Below are positions 7,079 through 11,236 of a stretch of DNA of 11,236 nt, one piece after another. The position numbers and the translations under genes were made by a program. The stretch's first letter is position 1. Every line of letters starts with the position of its first letter. The stretch comes from JBBRLG01 sp038231495 (GTDB taxonomy: Bacteria; Planctomycetota; Planctomycetia; Gemmatales; Gemmataceae). Location: NCBI GenBank assembly GCA_038231495.1, contig JBBRLG010000217.1, positions 1-11,236 on the forward strand. The letters are read 5' to 3'. Under the pieces are notes generated by a model. It saw nothing but the letters and a program-made list of their open reading frames with translations, was not told where the DNA came from and did not search any database.

Positions 7079-7092
7079 GGAGAACTGCCGTC

Positions 7093-8001
7093 ATGCAACT
7101 CGGCTTCGTCAGTGCGATCCTGGGCGACCAGTCGCTGGAACAAGTGTTGGCCTACGCCCGCGACGAGGGGTTCGCCTGTGTCGAGCTAATGTGCTGGCCG
7201 CCGGGCAACGCGGACCGCAGTTATGCCGGCGTCTGCCACCTCGACGCGACCCATTTCACCAAAGACCACGCCGCCCAGGTGCAAACATTGGTGCAAAAGT
7301 ACGGCGTCAAGATTTCCGGCCTGGGCTACTATCCGAACCCGCTCGACCCGGACGCGAACCACCGGCGCGTCGTCGCCGACCACCTGAAGCGCGTCATCGA
7401 CGCCGCGGCCCTGCTCGGATTGGCGGTCGTCAACACGTTCATCGGCCGCGATCCGCACCTGTCGGTCGAGGCGAACTGGCCGCTGGTGCGCGGCGTGTGG
7501 CCGGAGCTAATCCGCCACGCCGAGTCGGCCGGCATTCAAATCGGCATCGAGAATTGTCCGATGCTGTTTTCCAAGGACGAATGGCCGGGCGGCAGGAACT
7601 TGGCGGTGTCGCCGGCCACCTGGAGGGCGTTGTTCGAGGCGGTGCCGAGTACGCATCTGGGCCTGAATTTTGACCCGTCGCACCTGATCGGGCAGCACAT
7701 CGACTACGTTCGCTGCATCAAGGAGTTCGGCCGGCGCATCGTCCACGTCCACGCCAAGGACACGCGCATCGACCCGGACCGCCTGTACGCGGTCGGCAAC
7801 CTCGGCCTGGGTTGGCACACCGCCAAGTTGCCGGGCCTCGGCGACGTGAACTGGGGCGCCCTGTTTGCGGCCCTGACCGACACGGGCTACAACGGTGCGG
7901 TGTGCATCGAAGTCGAAGACCGCGCGTATGAAGGGTCGTTGGAAGATCGCAAACGGGCGCTAAGGCAGAGTAAGCGGTATTTGGAACAGTTTGTTTGCTA
8001 G
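7093..8001 (+). CDS. Sugar phosphate isomerase/epimerase (AP endonuclease 2-like TIM barrel)
   Basis: This 302-residue cytoplasmic TIM-barrel enzyme belongs to the xylose-isomerase-like/AP endonuclease family 2 group. Members typically isomerise or epimerise sugars and inositol derivatives with a divalent metal. The likely metal ligands lie at strand ends as expected: Glu153 in IGIENCP, Asp194 and His197 in LNFDPSHL, His218/His220 in VHVHAKD, and Glu273 in CIEVED. The opening MQLGFVSAIL and the first-strand motif GFACVELM are also typical. ATG 7093 has GGAGA 9 nt upstream. It is the only rightward protein gene of the window and converges on the beta-propeller gene across a heptamer hairpin. 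The precise substrate cannot be assigned. Confidence 0.88.
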   Translation: MQLGFVSAILGDQSLEQVLAYARDEGFACVELMCWPPGNADRSYAGVCHLDATHFTKDHAAQVQTLVQKYGVKISGLGYYPNPLDPDANHRRVVADHLKRVIDAAALLGLAVVNTFIGRDPHLSVEANWPLVRGVWPELIRHAESAGIQIGIENCPMLFSKDEWPGGRNLAVSPATWRALFEAVPSTHLGLNFDPSHLIGQHIDYVRCIKEFGRRIVHVHAKDTRIDPDRLYAVGNLGLGWHTAKLPGLGDVNWGALFAALTDTGYNGAVCIEVEDRAYEGSLEDRKRALRQSKRYLEQFVC

Positions 8002-8005
8002 TTTG

Positions 8006-8062
8006 TCCGTTGTCCGTTGTTTTTTTGCAACGGACAACGGACAACGGACAACGGACAACGGA
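8006..8062. repeat. Inverted heptamer array (TCCGTTG x2, T7 hinge, CAACGGA x5)
   Basis: Two TCCGTTG units (8006-8019) are followed by T7G (8020-8027) and five perfect CAACGGA units (8028-8062). GTCCGTTGTCCGTTG (8005-8019) pairs perfectly over 15 bp with 8028-8042. It fills almost the whole space between two convergent stop codons: the isomerase TAG ends at 8001 and the propeller stop occupies 8063-8065. It may serve as a shared transcription barrier, although the T-run is in the loop and not after the stem as in a standard terminator. Confidence 0.9.
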
Positions 8063-9337
8063 CTATTTCCCAATCGCGTACAGCGTGTCCCACCCGCGCA
8101 GGTAAATACGTCCGTCGGCGATCACCGGCGTGGCGTTGATGTGGTCGGGCAGCTTGTTCGTCGCCAACAGTTCAAACTTGGGCCCGGCCTTGACGACCGT
8201 GACGGTGCCGTCCTGGGCCGTGAGGTAAATCTTGCCGTCGGCGAAGACCGGCGAACCCCGATGGATGCCGGCATGCGTCCGCTCGTTGACGTAGTTCTCT
8301 TTGCCGGTTTTCGCGTCGAGACAGGTTAAATTGCCGTCGTCGCACAGGTAAACCAGGCCGTCCACGATCAGGGGGCAGCAGACGTCCGGTGTGTGTTTAT
8401 AGCGCCACAACTCGGCGTTGCTGCCGGGGGCAACGAGGCCCGTCGCGTCCGGCTTGATGCCGACGATCGGGCCGTTCTTGCACGACGGCACGACGATCAA
8501 TTCCGGCGTCGCGGTCGGCGAGGTGACGAAGCGGAACTGCTCGTTGTGCCGCCGCTTGTCATTGAGATCGCCGACGCGCCAGATTTCGGAGCCGTCCTTG
8601 AGCCGGTGGCCGGTGGCGTAGTCGTTGCCGTGGATGATGAGGTACTCGTCCTTGCCGTTTTGCCCGATCGTGGGCGAGGCGTAGACTTCCCGACCCTCGC
8701 CCGTGCCGTCGCTTTCGCGGTCGATCTTCCAGACCTCTTTCGCGTTGGTCTTGTCCAACGCCACGACCTTGGCACCGTTGCGGTTGAGCAATTGCAGATA
8801 AAGCCGATCGCCGTGCAGCAACGGCGTCGAGTGGATGCCGCCCCACTGGAACGTCATCTTGCCGTAGCGGTCCTGGACGTTGATGATCCAGACCTCGTTG
8901 CCGTCGAAGTCATAGCAGGCCAGGTCGCCGGTGCCGAAATAGAAGTAGGCGCGCTTGCCGTCGGTTCAGGGCGACGGCGAGGCGTCGTTGCAGTCGCCGT
9001 GGTACTTCTTGCCGCCGGCCGTGCCGATCTTTTTGCGCCAAAGTTCCTCGCCCTTGGTGCTGACGCACAGGGCGAACAGTTCCTTGCCGTCGTCGGCGGT
9101 GAGGAAGATGTGGTCGCCCCAGACGGCCGGCGTGCCGCTGCCCATGCCCGGCAGTTTCAGCTTCCAGGCAATGTTTTTGGTCTGGTCCCATTCGACGGGA
9201 AGGTTGGTTTCCTTGCTGATGCCGTCGCCGGTCGGGCCGCGCCACTGCGGCCAGTTGTCGGCGCGGGCCGCAACGCCCACGGCGAAGGCAAGAAACGACG
9301 CGGCGAGAATCCAGCGAGCGGCAAGGCGGTAAGTCAC
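8063..9337 (-). pseudogene. Secreted PQQ-like beta-propeller protein interrupted by in-frame TGA
   Basis: The frame encodes about 424 codons of a PQQ-binding-like (pyrrolo-quinoline-type WD-like) beta-propeller exported by an N-terminal signal peptide (hydrophobic ILAASFLAFAVGV, cleavage after ARA). The mature start NWPQWRGPTGDGIS is typical of planctomycete members. Propeller-blade motifs such as GDHIFLTADDGKELFALCVSTKG and GLVYLCDDGNLTCLDAKTGK follow. A single TGA at 8966-8968 cuts the frame after DCNDASPSP. Translation in the same frame resumes as TDGKRAYFYFGTGDLACYDF and runs to the stop at 8063-8065, so this is one point change and not a frameshift. It may be a real nonsense mutation, a sequencing error or a recoded codon. 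The GTG at 9337 is preferred because GAGGTG lies 6 nt upstream; a GTG at 9346 is possible. The function is probably protein binding or a sugar/alcohol-related role, but no catalytic assignment is possible. Confidence 0.82.
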
Positions 9338-9343
9338 GGTGCG

Positions 9344-9349
9344 CACCTC
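9344..9349 (-). promoter_or_regulatory. Shine-Dalgarno that decides the beta-propeller start
   Basis: On the minus strand GAGGTG (9344-9349) is followed by CGCACC and GTG at 9335-9337, a standard spacing of 6. The alternative GTG at 9346 is itself part of this site and has no good ribosome site of its own. Confidence 0.5.
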
Positions 9350-9485
9350 AGATCAGGCGGGTAATGGAAAAAACGGGCCGGGTGGGCGGGATGCCATTCC
9401 CCTTTTGTACCCGATGCGCGTGCGGGACGCCAAACACTTTTGCGGCTTTCGCCTTTTTCCCGCGTCACTTTTCGCGTTTTTTGTG

Positions 9486-9513
9486 TTGACAGTCGCCCGA
9501 TCGGTCCTATAAT
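9486..9513 (+). promoter_or_regulatory. Consensus sigma-70 promoter P1 of the tRNA-23S locus
   Basis: TTGACA (9486-9491) and TATAAT (9508-9513) match both sigma-70 hexamers perfectly with a 16-bp spacer. T-rich DNA upstream (about 9464-9485, with T4 and T6 runs) resembles an UP element. Transcription should start near 9521. Perfect boxes of this kind are typical of rRNA promoters. The nearest genes downstream are tRNA-Ile, tRNA-Ala and 23S, with an intrinsic terminator in between. Confidence 0.85.
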
Positions 9514-9520
9514 CCCCTTT

Positions 9521-9650
9521 GCGTCCCCAACAGGCATTTGGCGAACGGGTGGTTATGATCTTGATCTCCAGCCACATTAGCGAGGTGATTTAGGCGCTCT
9601 ATCCGACAACGCGCGGGGATAGGGCCAAACCGCATCGGTTTGGCTTTTTT
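9521..9650 (+). ncRNA. Putative leader or small RNA between P1 and terminator
   Basis: From the expected P1 start to the U-run is about 130 nt with no known RNA family that I recognise. It contains a 6-bp stem (9549-9554 with 9570-9575), a 9-bp stem with G-U (9596-9604 with 9617-9625) and the terminator stem. It also holds a 12-codon open frame, MILISSHISEVI (9555-9593), with four Ile codons but a poorly spaced ribosome site. It could be an rRNA leader, an attenuator or an independent small RNA. The existence of the transcript is inferred from the promoter and terminator only. Confidence 0.35.
9624..9650 (+). terminator. Intrinsic terminator between P1 and tRNA-Ile
   Basis: GCCAAACCG (9624-9632) pairs perfectly with CGGTTTGGC (9636-9644) around a CAT loop and is followed by six T (9645-9650). 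This is a canonical rho-independent terminator for rightward transcription. It ends 15 bp before tRNA-Ile, so transcription from P1 must pass it to reach the tRNAs. Confidence 0.85.
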
Positions 9651-9665
9651 ATTTGCCTTTGATGG

Positions 9666-9739
9666 GGGCGTATAGCTCAGTTGGCTAGAGCGCAGCTCTG
9701 ATAAAGCTGAGGTCCTTGGTTCGAATCCAAGTACGCCCA
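9666..9739 (+). tRNA. tRNA-Ile (anticodon GAT)
   Basis: The full cloverleaf is present. Acceptor GGGCGTA (9666-9672) pairs with TACGCCC, with discriminator A at 9739. The D-arm is GCTC/GAGC. The anticodon stem is CAGCT/AGCTG with loop CTGATAA (anticodon GAT), and the T-arm is CTTGG-TTCGAAT-CCAAG. The following bases are CTA, so CCA is not encoded and must be added. The antisense reading frame over this gene is an artefact. Confidence 0.97.
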
Positions 9740-9744
9740 CTACT

Positions 9745-9763
9745 GCCGCTCGCGGCTTGGCGG
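9745..9763. repeat. TTGCCGCTTGCGGC-family repeat after tRNA-Ile
   Basis: GCCGCTCGCGGCTTGGCGG differs at two positions from the corresponding 19 bp that begin at 3660, next to the porin gene. It lies in the 44-bp spacer between the two tRNAs. Confidence 0.5.
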
Positions 9764-9783
9764 AAACTGCGAACGATTTCCGG

Positions 9784-9856
9784 GGGGCTGTAGCTCAGCT
9801 GGGAGAGCGCCGGTTTTGCAAGCCGGAGGCCACGGGTTCGAGCCCCGTCAGCTCCA
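9784..9856 (+). tRNA. tRNA-Ala (anticodon TGC)
   Basis: Acceptor GGGGCTG (9784-9790) pairs with CAGCTCC and includes the G3-U70 wobble pair that marks tRNA-Ala. The D-arm is GCTC/GAGC, the anticodon loop is TTTGCAA (anticodon TGC), and the T-arm is ACGGG-TTCGAGC-CCCGT. The discriminator A is at 9856, and CCA is not encoded. It lies 44 bp after tRNA-Ile, the usual order in bacterial rRNA spacers. Confidence 0.97.
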
Positions 9857-9894
9857 CTGAACGAAAAAAACGTGACGAAAAACGAAATGAACCG

Positions 9895-9923
9895 TTGACA
9901 CCCGGCAATATCGTCACTAAGAT
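9895..9923 (+). promoter_or_regulatory. Strong promoter P2 between tRNA-Ala and 23S
   Basis: TTGACA (9895-9900) and TAAGAT (9918-9923) are 17 bp apart, 6/6 and 4/6 matches. Upstream lie A7 (9864-9870), A5 (9878-9882) and A3 tracts in an UP-element position. Transcription would begin near 9930, about 440 nt before the mature 23S end. This would let 23S be expressed independently of P1 and the tRNAs. Confidence 0.65.
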
Positions 9924-10011
9924 TAAAATTGTAAGTCGTTGACTAGCAACGAGTTACAATTAGCAGGCGCGGTGCATCCGCAGGCCGTGCTTGCGTCTTG
10001 AATGGGTGAGG

Positions 10012-10039
10012 GTCGCCGCACTCGAAAGCGTGCGGCGAC
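10012..10039 (+). other. Perfect 10-bp hairpin in the pre-23S spacer
   Basis: GTCGCCGCAC (10012-10021) pairs exactly with GTGCGGCGAC (10030-10039) around an 8-nt loop. No U-run follows, so termination is unlikely. It may be a processing structure of the 23S precursor. Confidence 0.65.
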
Positions 10040-10261
10040 TCCCGGCCAGCAAGAAGTCCTTAACCGGACCGATTCCTGATTGGGGACGTTCGGCGTCGAT
10101 CTGTTTCTGGCAGACGCGCCGGGCGGTAGTCGTTCCTTGACAAAATGGCAGCGGTAGAAGTTGCAAGTCACAAGACAGCTACAGCGTGTCGGGCTAACGG
10201 GCCTGGCACGGAGTGGTTATTTTGCGAACTCTGCGAGCAGCCCGAGAGAGAGATTGGGATC

Positions 10262-10303
10262 GTTACTCTGCCCCTTTCCTTCCCTGGAAGGGGGCGTAGT
10301 GAC
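10262..10303 (+). other. Long hairpin 70 nt upstream of 23S
   Basis: GTTACT (10262-10267) pairs with AGTGAC (10298-10303). After one mismatch, 10269-10279 pairs with 10286-10296 (11 bp including G-U pairs) around TTCCCT. An 18-position stem this close to the 23S 5' end suggests an RNase III-type processing target. It lacks a U-run. Confidence 0.65.
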
Positions 10304-10371
10304 TTGGAAGCGATGCCGGCTTCGACGATTCCTCCTGGCGACAGGGGGTTTGGCGAGGGCGGGATCAATGC

Positions 10372-11236
<865 letters not shown>

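Larger units (their letters stand above)
9857..10371 (+). other. tRNA-Ala to 23S spacer (515 bp)
   Basis: No gene is supported here; the short open frames are not conserved-looking. The spacer holds promoter P2 and two strong hairpins (10012-10039 and 10262-10303) and is otherwise unremarkable. It is probably transcribed as the 5' part of the 23S precursor and removed by processing. No 16S or 5S sequence is present. Confidence 0.7.

Noticed and set aside
8005..8042. Standard rho-independent terminator
   Set aside because: The stem is strong, but the T-run is in the loop and not after the stem on either strand, so it is listed as a repeat with a possible barrier role.
8006..8062. Possible CRISPR array
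   Set aside because: The units are 7 bp and directly adjacent without unique spacers, so this is a tandem repeat.
9594..9610. boxA-like antitermination site (GCTCT followed by ACAA)
   Set aside because: It only loosely resembles the E. coli boxA TGCTCTTTAACAA, with the halves wrongly spaced; too weak to annotate.
9507..9740. Leftward open frame with GFEPRTSALSELRSSQLSY
   Set aside because: This peptide is the antisense translation of tRNA-Ile and is a familiar false ORF.
9757..9942. Rightward open frame with QLGERRFCKPEATGSSPV
   Set aside because: It is a translation of tRNA-Ala itself; the tRNA fold explains the sequence fully.
10137..10142. Third exact TTGACA, in the 23S spacer
   Set aside because: No acceptable -10 box at a spacing of 16-18 bp; the hexamer alone is not evidence.

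Overview
The window looks like a chromosomal segment of a GC-rich planctomycete, probably of the Gemmata type. The evidence is the gene content: a secreted HEAT-repeat protein, a PQQ-type beta-propeller with an NWPQWRGP opening, a carbohydrate-porin-like protein with a Lys/Asp/Glu linker, and a sugar-phosphate isomerase. The intergenic DNA is rich in palindromes and 7-bp repeats, and the 23S rRNA gene has no 16S gene beside it. The lineage is an inference; no database search was possible.

Layout. Positions 1-6895 hold six leftward genes: an orphan sensor histidine kinase (21-1367), a secreted HEAT-repeat protein (1646-2932), a ThpR/LigT-type RNA 2',3'-cyclic phosphodiesterase (3063-3638), an outer-membrane porin (3707-5257), a PfkB/ribokinase-family kinase (5410-6333) and a MaoC-type hot-dog dehydratase (6431-6895). 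They are separated by gaps of about 70-280 bp, most of which carry an inverted or tandem repeat, so they look like single genes rather than one operon. A rightward sugar-phosphate isomerase/epimerase (7093-8001) converges on a leftward PQQ-like beta-propeller gene (8063-9337), which is interrupted by one in-frame TGA at 8966-8968.

The right end is a stable-RNA locus on the + strand. A consensus promoter (TTGACA-N16-TATAAT, 9486-9513) leads into a leader of about 130 nt ending in a textbook intrinsic terminator (9624-9650). It is followed by tRNA-Ile(GAT), tRNA-Ala(TGC), a second strong promoter (TTGACA-N17-TAAGAT, 9895-9923), a 0.45-kb spacer with two long hairpins, and the 5' part of 23S rRNA (from about 10372 to the window end). 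No 16S sequence is seen in the roughly 10 kb upstream. The tRNA pair usual in 16S-23S spacers has therefore stayed with the 23S gene while the 16S gene is elsewhere.

The least explained structure is a set of intergenic repeats with a shared 7-bp period but unrelated sequences (39-90, 6373-6454, 6982-7002, 8006-8062, and a 14-bp unit at 1-31). Two of them are built as inverted arrays around an A/T-rich hinge, and most abut or enter the 3' ends of genes. A second family, with core TTGCCGCTTGCGGC, flanks the porin gene on both sides and recurs after tRNA-Ile. I found no phage, IS, CRISPR or defence genes; the protein-coding content is ordinary for this group.
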